The translations under genes were made by a program, and so were the position numbers. A stretch of DNA of 64,000 nt from Klebsiella africana (GTDB lineage: Bacteria > Pseudomonadota > Gammaproteobacteria > Enterobacterales > Enterobacteriaceae), in the NCBI RefSeq assembly GCF_020526085.1, contig NZ_CP084874.1:4712001-4776000 (forward strand), written 5' to 3'. This document shows positions 54,836 through 63,867 of this stretch, in pieces. Position 1 is the stretch's first letter, and each line of letters begins with the position of its first letter. The notes under the pieces were generated by a model, which saw nothing but the letters and a program-made list of their open reading frames with translations, was not told where the DNA came from and did not search any database.

Positions 54836-55813
54836 TCAGGCGCGGTCTACCGTAAAGGCGATGACCTCGCCGATACTTTCAGCGCCCAGCGCGAGCATGA
54901 CCACACGGTCAACGCCCAGCGCCACGCCGGAGCAGTCCGGCAGACCCGCTTCCAGCGCCGCCAGCAGATTGTTATCGATGGGCTGCTGCGGAAGGCCGCG
55001 CGCGGCGCGTTTGCGGTTGTCCTGCTCAAACCGCAGGCGCTGTTCATGGGCGTCGGTTAGCTCGTGGAAACCATTCGCCAGCTCAATCCCTTTGTAATAG
55101 ACCTCAAAGCGCTCAGCGACCCGATGATCTTCCGGGCTGATCTGCGCCAAAGAGGCCTGAGTCGCCGGGAAATGATAAATGAACGTTGGCCGATCTTTGC
55201 CGATATGCGGCTCCACGCCCATGGTGAACAGCAGTTGCAGCAGGGTGTCGCGATCTTCTTCAGTATCGGCGATATTGCTCAGATCCAGCTTCGCTGCGAC
55301 TTCACGCAGCTGTGCTTTATCGGCAGAGAGCGGGTCAATTTCCAGATGGCGCTGAAACGCCTGCTGATAGGAGAGACTTTCCGCCGGCTGGCATTCCAGC
55401 ACCTGCTGCAGCAGATCGTCCACCTCGTTGATCAGGCGATACATGTCATAGCATGGACGATACCACTCCAGCATGGTGAATTCCGGATTGTGATGACGCC
55501 CCATCTCTTCATTACGGAAGCTGCGGCACAGCTGGAAGACCGGGCCGCAACCCGCCGCCAGCAGGCGCTTCATGTGGTATTCCGGACTGGTCATCAGGTA
55601 CAGGTTAAGCCCCTGAGAATGGCCTGGGCCGACGAAACGGGTTTCGAACGGGAACAAATGGATATCCGTTACCGTCGCCTGACTCATGCAAGGCGTCTCC
55701 ACCTCCAGCACGCCGCGATCGGTAAAGAAACGGCGGATTTCCGCCATCACCGCCGCGCGTTTCAACAGATTGGGAATGGGTGCGCTCGGCTGCCAGGTTG
55801 CCGTCTCGCTCAT
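54836..55813 (-). CDS. epmA: Elongation factor P beta-lysyltransferase EpmA (PoxA/GenX)
   Basis: Protein of 325 residues: a class II lysyl-tRNA synthetase catalytic core without the anticodon-binding domain. Motif 2 [20 protein letters not shown] and motif 3 [15 protein letters not shown] are present. It attaches (R)-beta-lysine to Lys34 of EF-P. The EF-P gene (efp) and the aminomutase gene (epmB) are in this same window at 61.0-62.6 kb. Divergent from frdA. Confidence 0.97.
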   Translation of the reverse strand: MSETATWQPSAPIPNLLKRAAVMAEIRRFFTDRGVLEVETPCMSQATVTDIHLFPFETRFVGPGHSQGLNLYLMTSPEYHMKRLLAAGCGPVFQLCRSFRNEEMGRHHNPEFTMLEWYRPCYDMYRLINEVDDLLQQVLECQPAESLSYQQAFQRHLEIDPLSADKAQLREVAAKLDLSNIADTEEDRDTLLQLLFTMGVEPHIGKDRPTFIYHFPATQASLAQISPEDHRVAERFEVYYKGIELANGFHELTDAHEQRLRFEQDNRKRAARGLPQQPIDNNLLAALEAGLPDCSGVALGVDRVVMLALGAESIGEVIAFTVDRA

Positions 55814-55972
55814 GGTACTTTCTCCGATTGCAAATTAAGGGCACGAAGTCTACTCGCAACCGGCGAGTGAAACAAATTTTGTGCAATCTCCGGCAGATTA
55901 CATGCCATTAATCTATCGTTAACCTTGACGCATAAATACCACTGATAAATAACCGCACATATCGATAAAAAA

Positions 55973-56014
55973 ATCGAACACGTCAATTTTCCATACTGAC
56001 CCTAAGGCTATACT
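55973..56014 (+). promoter_or_regulatory. frd promoter with FNR-like site
   Basis: A -10 TATACT lies at 56009-56014. Upstream, ATCGAACACGTCAAT (55973-55987) is a degenerate FNR half-site pair centred near -41, the position occupied by the FNR site in the E. coli frd promoter, whose sequence this region resembles closely. The region AGGAGCAGTG at 56029 follows. Anaerobic activation is expected from this. NarL sites were not mapped. Confidence 0.65.
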
Positions 56015-56088
56015 CCTGTACCTATAAAGGAGCAGTGATACATTTTCGCCAGCCCGGCGGCGAAATACACTAAAACTGGAGGAATGTC

Positions 56089-57879
56089 GTGCAAACTTTT
56101 CAAGCCGATCTCGCCGTAATTGGCGCCGGCGGGGCAGGCCTTCGTGCCGCTATCGCCGCCGCTCAGGCCAACCCCAACGCTAAAATCGCCCTGATTTCTA
56201 AAGTCTATCCGATGCGCAGCCATACGGTCGCTGCAGAAGGGGGGTCCGCAGCCGTTGCCCAGGATCACGATAGCTTTGAGTACCATTTTCACGACACCGT
56301 CGCGGGAGGCGACTGGCTATGCGAGCAGGATGTCGTCGATTATTTTGTTCATCACTGCCCGACGGAAATGACCCAGCTGGAGCAGTGGGGATGCCCATGG
56401 AGCCGCCGTCCCGACGGCAGCGTCAACGTCCGGCGCTTCGGTGGCATGAAAATCGAACGCACCTGGTTTGCCGCCGACAAAACCGGTTTCCACATGCTGC
56501 ATACTCTCTTCCAGACCTCCCTTCAGTTTCCTCAAATTCAGCGCTTTGACGAACATTTCGTCCTTGACCTGCTGGTCGATGACGGGCAGGCCCGCGGCCT
56601 GGTGGCGATGAATATGATGGAAGGCACCCTGGTGCAGATCCGCGCCAACGCCGTGGTGCTGGCTACCGGCGGCGCCGGGCGTGTCTACCGCTACAATACC
56701 AATGGCGGCATCGTCACCGGTGACGGGATGGGGATGGCCCTGGGCCATGGCGTGCCGCTGCGCGATATGGAATTCGTTCAGTATCATCCGACCGGCCTGC
56801 CGGGCTCCGGGATCCTGATGACCGAAGGCTGCCGCGGCGAAGGCGGGATTCTGGTCAACAAAAACGGCTACCGCTATCTGCAGGATTACGGCATGGGCCC
56901 GGAAACCCCGCTCGGCGAACCGAAGAATAAATATATGGAGCTGGGCCCACGCGACAAAGTGTCCCAGGCCTTCTGGCACGAGTGGCGGAAAGGGAACACC
57001 ATCCCGACGCCGCGCGGCGATGTGGTCTACCTCGATCTCCGCCACCTCGGCGAGAAAAAACTGCTGGAGCGTCTGCCGTTTATCTGTGAACTGGCGAAAG
57101 CCTACGTCGGCGTCGATCCGGTGAAAGAGCCGATTCCGGTGCGCCCGACCGCGCACTATACCATGGGCGGTATTGAAACCGATCAGCAGTGCGAAACCCG
57201 GATCAAAGGGCTGTTTGCCGTAGGCGAATGCTCGTCCGTTGGCTTACATGGCGCCAACCGTCTGGGCTCCAACTCGCTGGCCGAGCTGGTGGTCTTCGGC
57301 CGCCTGGCCGGGGAGCAGGCTATGCAGCGCGCCGCTCAGGCGGGCGAGGCAAACGGCGCCGCCCTCGATGCGCAGGCTGCCGATGTGGAGCAACGCCTGA
57401 AAGATCTCGTCAACCAGGAGGGTAACGAAAACTGGGCGAAAATTCGCGACGAAATGGGGCTGTCGATGGAGGAAGGCTGCGGCATCTACCGGACGCCGGA
57501 GCTGATGCAGAAAACGATCGACAAGCTGGCTGAGCTGCAGGAGCGCTTTAAGCGCGTGCGTATTACCGATAACTCCAGCGTGTTCAATACCGATCTGCTT
57601 TACACCATTGAGCTGGGGCACGGTTTAAACGTTGCCGAATGTATGGCGCACTCGGCCATCGCCCGTAAAGAATCACGTGGTGCGCACCAGCGTCTGGATG
57701 AAGGCTGTACCGAACGCGACGACGTCAACTTCCTCAAGCACACCCTCGCCTTCCGCGAGGCCGATGGCACTACCCGTCTGGAATATGGCGATGTGAAGAT
57801 CACCACGCTGCCGCCGGCAAAACGTGTCTATGGCGCAGAAGCGGACGCGGCTGAGAAGAAGGAGACCACCCATGGCTGA
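56089..57879 (+). CDS. frdA: Fumarate reductase flavoprotein subunit
   Basis: GTG start after GGAGGAATGTC; 596 residues. FAD-binding [17 protein letters not shown] at the N-terminus, covalent FAD attachment at His45 in [12 protein letters not shown], and catalytic residues in the capping domain and around REYHPTG-like [11 protein letters not shown]. With FrdB it reduces fumarate at the end of anaerobic respiration. It overlaps frdB by 8 bp. The C-terminus is slightly variable relative to E. coli. Confidence 0.99.
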   Translation: MQTFQADLAVIGAGGAGLRAAIAAAQANPNAKIALISKVYPMRSHTVAAEGGSAAVAQDHDSFEYHFHDTVAGGDWLCEQDVVDYFVHHCPTEMTQLEQWGCPWSRRPDGSVNVRRFGGMKIERTWFAADKTGFHMLHTLFQTSLQFPQIQRFDEHFVLDLLVDDGQARGLVAMNMMEGTLVQIRANAVVLATGGAGRVYRYNTNGGIVTGDGMGMALGHGVPLRDMEFVQYHPTGLPGSGILMTEGCRGEGGILVNKNGYRYLQDYGMGPETPLGEPKNKYMELGPRDKVSQAFWHEWRKGNTIPTPRGDVVYLDLRHLGEKKLLERLPFICELAKAYVGVDPVKEPIPVRPTAHYTMGGIETDQQCETRIKGLFAVGECSSVGLHGANRLGSNSLAELVVFGRLAGEQAMQRAAQAGEANGAALDAQAADVEQRLKDLVNQEGNENWAKIRDEMGLSMEEGCGIYRTPELMQKTIDKLAELQERFKRVRITDNSSVFNTDLLYTIELGHGLNVAECMAHSAIARKESRGAHQRLDEGCTERDDVNFLKHTLAFREADGTTRLEYGDVKITTLPPAKRVYGAEADAAEKKETTHG

Positions 57880-58606
57880 GATGAAAAACCTGAAAGTCGA
57901 AGTGGTGCGCTACAATCCGGAGGTCGATACCGCACCGCACAGCGCGTTCTATGACGTGCCTTACGATGAGCAGACCTCGCTGCTGGACGCGCTGGGCTAC
58001 ATTAAAGACAACCTGGCGCCAGACCTGAGCTACCGCTGGTCCTGCCGAATGGCAATCTGCGGCTCCTGCGGCATGATGGTCAATAAGGTGCCGAAGCTGG
58101 CCTGCAAAACGTTCCTGCGCGATTACACCAAAGGCATCAAGGTGGAGGCGTTGGCCAACTTCCCTATCGAGCGCGATCTGGTGGTGGACATGACCCACTT
58201 TATCGAAAGCCTGGAAGCCATTAAGCCGTATATCATCGGCAATAACCGCACGCCAGACCAGGGGCCAAACAAGCAGACCCCGGCCCAGATGGCGAAATAC
58301 CATCAGTTTTCCGGCTGCATCAACTGCGGGCTGTGCTATGCCGCCTGTCCACAGTTCGGCCTGAACCCGGAATTTATCGGCCCGGCGGCGATCACCCTCG
58401 CCCACCGCTATAACGAAGACAGCCGCGACCACGGTAAAAAGGAACGCATGGCGCAGCTTAACGGCCAGAATGGCGTCTGGACCTGTACTTTCGTGGGCTA
58501 CTGCTCGGAAGTGTGTCCGAAGCACGTCGACCCGGCGGCCGCGATCCAGCAGGGCAAGGTGGAAAGCTCGAAAGACTTTCTTATCGCCACCCTGAAACCA
58601 CGCTAA
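57872..58606 (+). CDS. frdB: Fumarate reductase iron-sulfur subunit
   Basis: ATG at 57872 gives 244 residues starting [19 protein letters not shown]. [2Fe-2S] ligands in [13 protein letters not shown] and PKLACK; [4Fe-4S] and [3Fe-4S] ligands in [14 protein letters not shown] and [14 protein letters not shown]. It passes electrons from the quinone site of FrdCD to FrdA. Translationally coupled to frdA by the overlap. Confidence 0.99.
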   Translation: MAEMKNLKVEVVRYNPEVDTAPHSAFYDVPYDEQTSLLDALGYIKDNLAPDLSYRWSCRMAICGSCGMMVNKVPKLACKTFLRDYTKGIKVEALANFPIERDLVVDMTHFIESLEAIKPYIIGNNRTPDQGPNKQTPAQMAKYHQFSGCINCGLCYAACPQFGLNPEFIGPAAITLAHRYNEDSRDHGKKERMAQLNGQNGVWTCTFVGYCSEVCPKHVDPAAAIQQGKVESSKDFLIATLKPR

Positions 58607-58616
58607 GGAGTGCATT

Positions 58617-59012
58617 ATGACGACGAAACGCAAACCCTACGTGCGGCCAATGACCTCCACCTGGTGGAAAAAGCTGCCGTTTTATCGCTTCTACATGGTG
58701 CGGGAAGGCACGGCGGTACCGACGGTATGGTTTAGCATTGTGCTGATTTATGGGCTGTTTGCCCTCAAGCACGGCGCCGAGAGCTGGGCAGGATATATCG
58801 AATTCCTGCAAAACCCGGTGGTGGTGATCCTCAACCTGATCACCCTGGCGGCAGCGCTGCTGCATACCAAAACCTGGTTTGAGCTGGCGCCGAAAGCCGC
58901 CAACGTCATCATCAAAGGCGAAAAAATGGGGCCAGAGCCGGTCATTAAAGGGCTCTGGGTGGTGACGGCGGTGGTCACTGTGGTGATCCTGTTTGTCGCC
59001 CTGTTCTGGTAA
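58617..59012 (+). CDS. frdC: Fumarate reductase membrane anchor subunit C
   Basis: Protein of 131 residues with three membrane helices. The quinone-site region near the N-terminus ([20 protein letters not shown], followed by [19 protein letters not shown]) carries the conserved Glu29 in REGT. With FrdD it anchors the enzyme and binds menaquinol. It starts 10 bp after frdB, behind TAAGGAG. Confidence 0.98.
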
Positions 59013-59022
59013 GGAGGCTGAG

Positions 59023-59382
59023 ATGATTAATCCCAATCCAAAACGTTCCGATGAACCCGTATTCTGGGGGCTGTTTGGCGCAGGCGGCATGTGGGGCGCG
59101 ATTGTCGCGCCGGTGATGGTGCTGCTGGTCGGCATCCTGCTGCCGCTGGGGCTCGCTCCGGCCGACGCCTTCAGCTATGAGCGTGTGCTGGCTTTTGCCC
59201 AAAGCTTTATCGGCCGCGCATTCATCTTTCTGATGATTGTCCTGCCGCTGTGGTGTGGGTTGCATCGTATTCACCACGCCATGCACGATCTGAAAATCCA
59301 TGTGCCAAACGGTAAATGGGTCTTCTACGGCCTGGCGGCAATCCTCAGCGTCATCACCCTCGTTGGCGTGCTGTTTATCTGA
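59023..59382 (+). CDS. frdD: Fumarate reductase membrane anchor subunit D
   Basis: ATG at 59023 behind AAGGAGGCTGAG; 119 residues starting [20 protein letters not shown], with three membrane helices and the conserved [10 protein letters not shown] between helices 2 and 3. In E. coli the ampC promoter lies within the end of frdD and ampC follows; here the next gene is blc, with only 113 bp between. Confidence 0.98.
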
Positions 59383-59390
59383 TCCTGCAA

Positions 59391-59420
59391 GAGCCCGGCT
59401 GCATTTCTGCTACCGGGCTC
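59391..59420 (+). terminator. Probable terminator of frdABCD
   Basis: Stem GAGCCCGG/CCGGGCTC with a 14-base loop that can pair further (CTGC/GCTA region), starting 8 bp after the frdD stop. The T-run is weak (GCTTCAT). In E. coli the equivalent hairpin serves as frd terminator and ampC attenuator. Confidence 0.6.
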
Positions 59421-59495
59421 GCTTCATAGAAAAATCTTGCCGCCTTTTCCCTGCTGGACTCTACACTTAGCTTAAAAGCCAGCAAGGAGCATGCC

Positions 59496-60029
59496 ATGCG
59501 TATCCTGCCGATAATCACCGCGATTGCCGTCTCGTTCCTGTCTGTCGCCTGCAGCACGCCCGCCCCGCCGCCGGGCGTCACCGTGGTCAGTCCCTTCGAC
59601 GTTCAGCGCTATCTGGGTACCTGGTATGAAATCGCCCGCTTTGACCACCCTTTTGAAAGCGGTCTGGAAAAGGTCACGATCGCCTGGCACCCACGTGATG
59701 ACGGAGGTCTGGATGTGGTGAATAAAGGTTATAACCCCGACCGCGGCATGTGGCAGAAAACGGACGGGGTAGCGTACTTTACCGGGGAGCCCAGCCGCGC
59801 CGCGCTGAAGATTTCCTTCTTCGGCCCTTTCTACGGCAGCTATAACGTCATTGCCCTGGATAAGGAGTATCGTTACGCGCTGGTCTGCGGCCCCGATCGC
59901 GACTATCTCTGGCTGCTGGCCCGGGCGCCGACCATCGCCCCCGAGGTCAGGCAGCAGATGCTGGACATTGCCACCCGACAGGGCTTTGATGTCAGCAAAC
60001 TGGTCTGGGTCAATCAGCGCTATGATTAG
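59496..60029 (+). CDS. blc: Outer-membrane lipocalin Blc
   Basis: Protein of 177 residues. Lipoprotein signal with lipobox LSVACS ([15 protein letters not shown]), lipocalin GxW motif in [20 protein letters not shown], and the C-terminal basic residue on the last strand. It binds lysophospholipids and helps envelope maintenance in stationary phase. A CTACACT element at 59461-59467 resembles a sigma-S -10, in keeping with E. coli blc. It is convergent with sugE, with stop codons overlapping by 4 bp. Confidence 0.96.
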   Translation: MRILPIITAIAVSFLSVACSTPAPPPGVTVVSPFDVQRYLGTWYEIARFDHPFESGLEKVTIAWHPRDDGGLDVVNKGYNPDRGMWQKTDGVAYFTGEPSRAALKISFFGPFYGSYNVIALDKEYRYALVCGPDRDYLWLLARAPTIAPEVRQQMLDIATRQGFDVSKLVWVNQRYD

Positions 60030-60343
60030 TGCGCGCTGATCTTCAGGCCAATGATGCCGATCACGATACAGACAAGGCTGGCGATACGCATGGCGCTGGC
60101 GGACTCCCCTAACAGCACAATACCGGTCACGGCGGCGCCCACGGCGCCGATCCCGGTCCAGACGGCGTAGGCGGTACCTACCGGTAGCGTTTTCATTGCC
60201 CATGAGAGCAGCGCCATGCTGGCCACCATCGCCACGATGGTGATAACGCTGGGAACCAGACGGCTAAAGCCATGGGTATATTTCAGGCCGACGGCCCACA
60301 CCACTTCCAGCAGGCCAGCGATAAACAAGACTATCCAGGACAT
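60026..60343 (-). CDS. sugE: SMR-family guanidinium exporter Gdx (SugE)
   Basis: The start at 60343 behind AAGGAG gives 105 residues starting [20 protein letters not shown], with four membrane helices. The conserved Glu of the first helix ([14 protein letters not shown]) and the Gdx signature [20 protein letters not shown] mark the guanidinium-exporter branch rather than the EmrE drug branch. A guanidine-II riboswitch in the leader supports that assignment. Upstream in-frame extension to 60553 runs through the riboswitch and is rejected. Confidence 0.95.
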   Translation of the reverse strand: MSWIVLFIAGLLEVVWAVGLKYTHGFSRLVPSVITIVAMVASMALLSWAMKTLPVGTAYAVWTGIGAVGAAVTGIVLLGESASAMRIASLVCIVIGIIGLKISAH

Positions 60344-60356
60344 AAGGCTCCTTGCT

Positions 60357-60400
60357 GGGGCCGTCCCCGGATGAGAAACGCTTACGGGTCGTCCCGTAAG
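60357..60400 (-). ncRNA. Guanidine-II (mini-ykkC) riboswitch
   Basis: In the sugE leader two small hairpins stand in tandem, read on the minus strand: CTTACGGG-ACGA-CCCGTAAG (60381-60400) and GGGG-ACGG-CCCC (60357-60368). Both expose the ACGR tetraloop that defines the guanidine-II class. The second stem lies a few bases before the AAGGAG ribosome site (60346-60351), so guanidine binding would control translation of the guanidinium exporter. Confidence 0.92.
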
Positions 60401-60485
60401 GTGGATGAAAAGTCGTGGTGAGTATATCCAACGGAATGAGAGAAGTGAAGAACGGTACGGCGCTAAACCGTACCGTCGACGGCGT

Positions 60486-60632
60486 TTATTGCTGAGCTTT
60501 GGTTGCCGCGCCAGAGATTGCGTTGCCGCCGTCTGAAATATCCTCACCGACACCGCGCGTGGTGTTACAAGCGGTCAGTGCTGAAGAGAGGACCAAAACC
60601 GTAAAGAACGCTGCAATCGTTTTTTTCACCAT
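60486..60632 (-). CDS. ecnB: Entericidin B lipoprotein
   Basis: The start at 60632 gives 48 residues, [20 protein letters not shown] followed by [16 protein letters not shown]. Lipobox LTAC, then the entericidin core. E. coli EcnB is a small bacteriolytic lipoprotein controlled by sigma-S and osmolarity, opposed by EcnA. Longer frame to 60764 is rejected. Preceded by AAGGATGACATT. Confidence 0.93.
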   Translation of the reverse strand: MVKKTIAAFFTVLVLSSALTACNTTRGVGEDISDGGNAISGAATKAQQ

Positions 60633-60791
60633 AATGTCATCCTTAGTGTCAGTTTTGTTTTCATGCCCTATAAGCATAGACAAACCGTCCAAAGATGAAG
60701 GGATCTTTGCGATTTTTAAGAGAAAAGGAGTATGCGTGGAGGAAGCTGACATACCGGGAGGCAAGCGCCATTAACGAAACGGCAGGGAAAT

Positions 60792-60923
60792 TCAGCTCAC
60801 AGCGTGAGAGATAGCGTGACCCAGGCCCTGAATATCTTCACCCACACCGCGGGCGGTATTGCAGCCAGCCAACAGCGCGCTGCTCAGAAAGAGTAACACC
60901 AGGAGTTTAACGCTGCGCTTCAT
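60792..60923 (-). CDS. ecnA: Entericidin A lipoprotein
   Basis: A 43-codon gene: MKRSVKLLVLLFLSSALLAG then CNTARGVGEDIQGLGHAISH and AVS. The lipobox LAGC is followed by the CNTARGxGEDI core shared with EcnB and with E. coli EcnA. It is reported as the antidote partner of EcnB. Located upstream of ecnB on the same strand with about 160 bp between, as in E. coli. Confidence 0.92.
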   Translation of the reverse strand: MKRSVKLLVLLFLSSALLAGCNTARGVGEDIQGLGHAISHAVS

Positions 60924-60996
60924 GTATCGTGCTCGTTGTGCCTGTACGAAAAGAGCGGCGCAGCACGGAGGCTACGCCGGTCATCATGACGCGAAA

Positions 60997-61563
60997 TTAC
61001 TTCACGCGGGATACGTATTCGCCAGAGCGAGTATCCACTTTGATCACTTCGCCAATCTGAACGAACAGCGGAACTTTAACCACCGCGCCAGTAGACAGGG
61101 TTGCTGGTTTACCGCCGGTACCCGCGGTGTCGCCTTTCAGGCCTGGATCGGTTTCTACGATTTCCAGCTCAACGAAGTTCGGCGGGGTGACCGCGATCGG
61201 CTGGCCGTTCCACAGGGTCACGATGCACTCAGCCTGATCCAGCAGCCATTTAGCGTTGTCACCGATCGCTTTCGCGTCAGCAGACAGTTGCTCGAAGGTT
61301 TCGTTGTTCATGAAGTGCCAAAACTCACCATCGTTGTACAGGTAAGTCAGGTTCATATCGACAACGTCCGCGCCTTCTGCGGAATCGGTAGATTTGAAGG
61401 TTTTCTCAACGCGGGTACCGGTCAGCAGGCGGCGCAGCTTAACGCGCGCGAACGCCTGGCCTTTACCCGGTTTAACGAATTCGCTGGCTTCTACCGCATA
61501 AGGTTCGCCATCTAACATGATTTTAAGACCAGCACGAAAATCGTTGCTATAGTAAGTCGCCAT
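60997..61563 (-). CDS. efp: Translation elongation factor P
   Basis: Protein of 188 residues with the three-barrel EF-P layout. The modified residue Lys34 is in [11 protein letters not shown], and the enzymes that modify it, EpmA and EpmB, are encoded in this window. EF-P relieves ribosome stalling at polyproline stretches. Divergent from epmB, 41 bp apart. Confidence 0.99.
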   Translation of the reverse strand: MATYYSNDFRAGLKIMLDGEPYAVEASEFVKPGKGQAFARVKLRRLLTGTRVEKTFKSTDSAEGADVVDMNLTYLYNDGEFWHFMNNETFEQLSADAKAIGDNAKWLLDQAECIVTLWNGQPIAVTPPNFVELEIVETDPGLKGDTAGTGGKPATLSTGAVVKVPLFVQIGEVIKVDTRSGEYVSRVK

Positions 61564-61604
61564 AAGGCCCTCTGAAATTGTTTAACTGGTAGCTAAGCCA
61601 CAAA

Positions 61605-62633
61605 ATGGCGCATATTGTAACCCTAAATACCCCATCCAGAGAAGATTGGATAACGCAACTTGCCAATGTTGTGACCAGTCCTGATGAACTGCTGCGTCTT
61701 TTAAATGTAGACGCTGATGAAAAACTACTGGCCGGACGCGAGGCCAGACGCCTGTTCCCGCTGCGCGTCCCGCGCGCGTTTATCGCCCGCATGGAGAAAG
61801 GCAACCCTAACGATCCGCTGCTTCGTCAGGTACTTACCGCCGAGGAAGAGTTTATCGTCGCCCCCGGCTACTCCACCGATCCGCTGGAAGAACAGCACAG
61901 CGTGGTGCCCGGTCTGTTGCACAAATATCGCAACCGAGCCCTGCTGCTGGTGAAAGGCGGTTGTGCAGTCAATTGCCGTTATTGTTTCCGCCGCCACTTC
62001 CCTTATGCCGAAAATCAGGGCACCAGGCGCAACTGGCAGACGGCGATGGACTACATCGCGGCGCATCCGCAGCTTGATGAAATCATCTTCTCCGGCGGCG
62101 ACCCGCTGATGGCAAAGGACCATGAGCTTGACTGGCTGATGACCCAGCTGGAAGCTATTCCGCACGTTAAGCGCCTGCGTATTCACAGCCGCTTGCCGAT
62201 TGTGATCCCGGCGCGCATCACCGAGACGCTGGCCAGCCGCTTCCAGCGTTCGTCGCTGCAGGTAATCCTGGTTAACCACGTCAACCACGCCAATGAAATT
62301 GACGGTGAGTTCCGCGCGGCGATGGCCATGCTGCGCCAGGCGGGCGTCACGTTGCTCAACCAGAGCGTGCTGCTGCGCGGGGTGAACGACAACGCGCAAA
62401 CCCTGGCCGACCTCAGTAATGCGCTGTTCGACGCCGGGGTAATGCCCTACTACCTGCACGTGCTGGATCGGGTGCAAGGAGCGGCGCACTTCATGGTCAG
62501 CGATGATGAAGCCCGTGAAATCATGCGCGAACTATTGACCCTCATCTCCGGCTATATGGTGCCGAAGCTGGCGCGCGAGATCGGCGGGGAACCCAGCAAG
62601 ACGCCGCTGGATTTAGGGCTGAAGCAGCGTTAG
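61605..62633 (+). CDS. epmB: EF-P lysine 2,3-aminomutase EpmB
   Basis: Protein of 342 residues. Radical-SAM cluster ligands Cys120, Cys124 and Cys127 in GGCAVNCRYCFRRHF, PLP/aminomutase region FSGGDPLMAKDHELDWLM. It converts (S)-alpha-lysine to (R)-beta-lysine, which EpmA then attaches to EF-P. It shares a 41-bp divergent promoter region with efp, so substrate protein and modifying enzyme are likely coexpressed. Confidence 0.97.
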   Translation: MAHIVTLNTPSREDWITQLANVVTSPDELLRLLNVDADEKLLAGREARRLFPLRVPRAFIARMEKGNPNDPLLRQVLTAEEEFIVAPGYSTDPLEEQHSVVPGLLHKYRNRALLLVKGGCAVNCRYCFRRHFPYAENQGTRRNWQTAMDYIAAHPQLDEIIFSGGDPLMAKDHELDWLMTQLEAIPHVKRLRIHSRLPIVIPARITETLASRFQRSSLQVILVNHVNHANEIDGEFRAAMAMLRQAGVTLLNQSVLLRGVNDNAQTLADLSNALFDAGVMPYYLHVLDRVQGAAHFMVSDDEAREIMRELLTLISGYMVPKLAREIGGEPSKTPLDLGLKQR

Positions 62634-62744
62634 TACTTCCTTGTCTGTCAGTGCGCTCTGACAGACCGCTTTATGTGAAGGCATCGCCAGTAAGGAATTG
62701 ATATCCCCTGGCGTGTCCTTATCAATACCTCCAGTTACGGGTCA

Positions 62745-63419
62745 TTACCGACGTAACACTACCAGCACGATGATATTGATGATTATCATCACGACAATCA
62801 GCAAAATTAACCATGTGGGCATTTTAAAGGTAACATGTAATCGTTCCGCTACTTTCTCAGTTCCCTCCACGCTATTTTCTCGTACATCATCTTTCTGGTC
62901 TGGAAAATTTACGGGTAGTGGAAGCGTTAATTCAGGATCAAATTTTTGTCTGTCATTAGAAATGCTATCAGCACTTTTATTATTCTGGTAATACGTTAAT
63001 CTTGCCCGATTCATATTCTCGCACTCTTCATCAGAAAGAGGAATGACCAATGTATTCGGGGCGACGCTAAAGCCTTTTTGCCGGACAGTAATAATGATAT
63101 CCTCAGATAGCCCGGCTTTTACCAGCGATTTTCGCAGCAAAGAAATATTTTGATAGAACGTATTTTGCGAAACGACCACCCCCCGTGTTTCCCATACAGC
63201 CGCCAGGAACTCATCCCGTGAAATCACTTTGCCGCGATTCTGCAAAAGCAGCAGCAAACATCTGGCGGTAGGCGCATTAAGGCTGATGCACTCCCCGTCC
63301 CCGGCAAGCGGCCGCAGCTCATTCATATTGGCATTAAATATAATCTCCTGATTAATTATACACCCATTAAATAATACTGCTTCATCCATATCCTTGCCCC
63401 ACGCAACCCTATTATCCAT
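62745..63419 (-). CDS. Winged-helix (OmpR/CadC-type) transcriptional regulator with C-terminal membrane anchor
   Basis: From the ATG at 63419 the protein has 224 residues; starts at 63440 (TTG) or 63389 (ATG) are possible. The Trans_reg_C winged helix occupies about residues 20-120, with LNAPTARCLLLLLQNRGKVI, SRDEFLAAVWE and NTFYQNISLLRKSL. A hydrophilic linker follows, then a single hydrophobic segment at the extreme C-terminus (WLILLIVVMIIINIIVLVVL, then RR). This recalls ToxR/CadC proteins but without a periplasmic sensor domain. It is divergent from a fimbrial gene, which it probably regulates. Confidence 0.85.
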   Translation of the reverse strand: MDNRVAWGKDMDEAVLFNGCIINQEIIFNANMNELRPLAGDGECISLNAPTARCLLLLLQNRGKVISRDEFLAAVWETRGVVVSQNTFYQNISLLRKSLVKAGLSEDIIITVRQKGFSVAPNTLVIPLSDEECENMNRARLTYYQNNKSADSISNDRQKFDPELTLPLPVNFPDQKDDVRENSVEGTEKVAERLHVTFKMPTWLILLIVVMIIINIIVLVVLRR

Positions 63420-63867
63420 AATAAAATCAAATGATTTCAACCAAACGATTATGTGAAGATTATTGTTTCAGACGAAAACATGTTCATTTCACATTGAAGT
63501 TTAGCCCACAGGATACCGCAGATAAAAAACAAGCGATAGCTAACTTGCTTAATGGTCGCATTTTCAGATTAAATTAATACCAACAGGAATCCGCATCTCA
63601 TTAGAAATGGGTAAGAATTAAATTCACGGGTGCTTCATCAACAATTCACAAGCATTTTTTGCACCAGACTTTTAAATTACTCCCGCTTCTCCATGGTTCG
63701 CTATGGCAAGCGATATGGTAGCGTCGTTCAACAGGATGATTGGTCTCAGCACTATATAAAGGAAGGCTGACGCTTATTTTCAATATCAATGCGAATGCAT
63801 ACTCCATTCCCTTGATAACTGTTATCGATTCTACACAGGACTAAGTATCTATATATGGATTAATTAA
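63420..63867. promoter_or_regulatory. Divergent control region of the regulator and fimbrial genes; no gene seen
   Basis: An AT-rich intergenic region of about 450 bp without a convincing ORF. It must contain the promoters of the winged-helix regulator (leftward) and the fimbrial cluster (rightward). I saw no perfect inverted repeat of the kind used for fim phase inversion, but the element could lie partly outside what can be recognised by eye. Long fimbrial leader regions of this type are common. Confidence 0.5.

Noticed and set aside
59383..59495. Remnant of ampC
   Set aside because: The 113 bp contain the frd hairpin and the blc promoter only; no beta-lactamase motif such as SxxK or YxN coding is visible.
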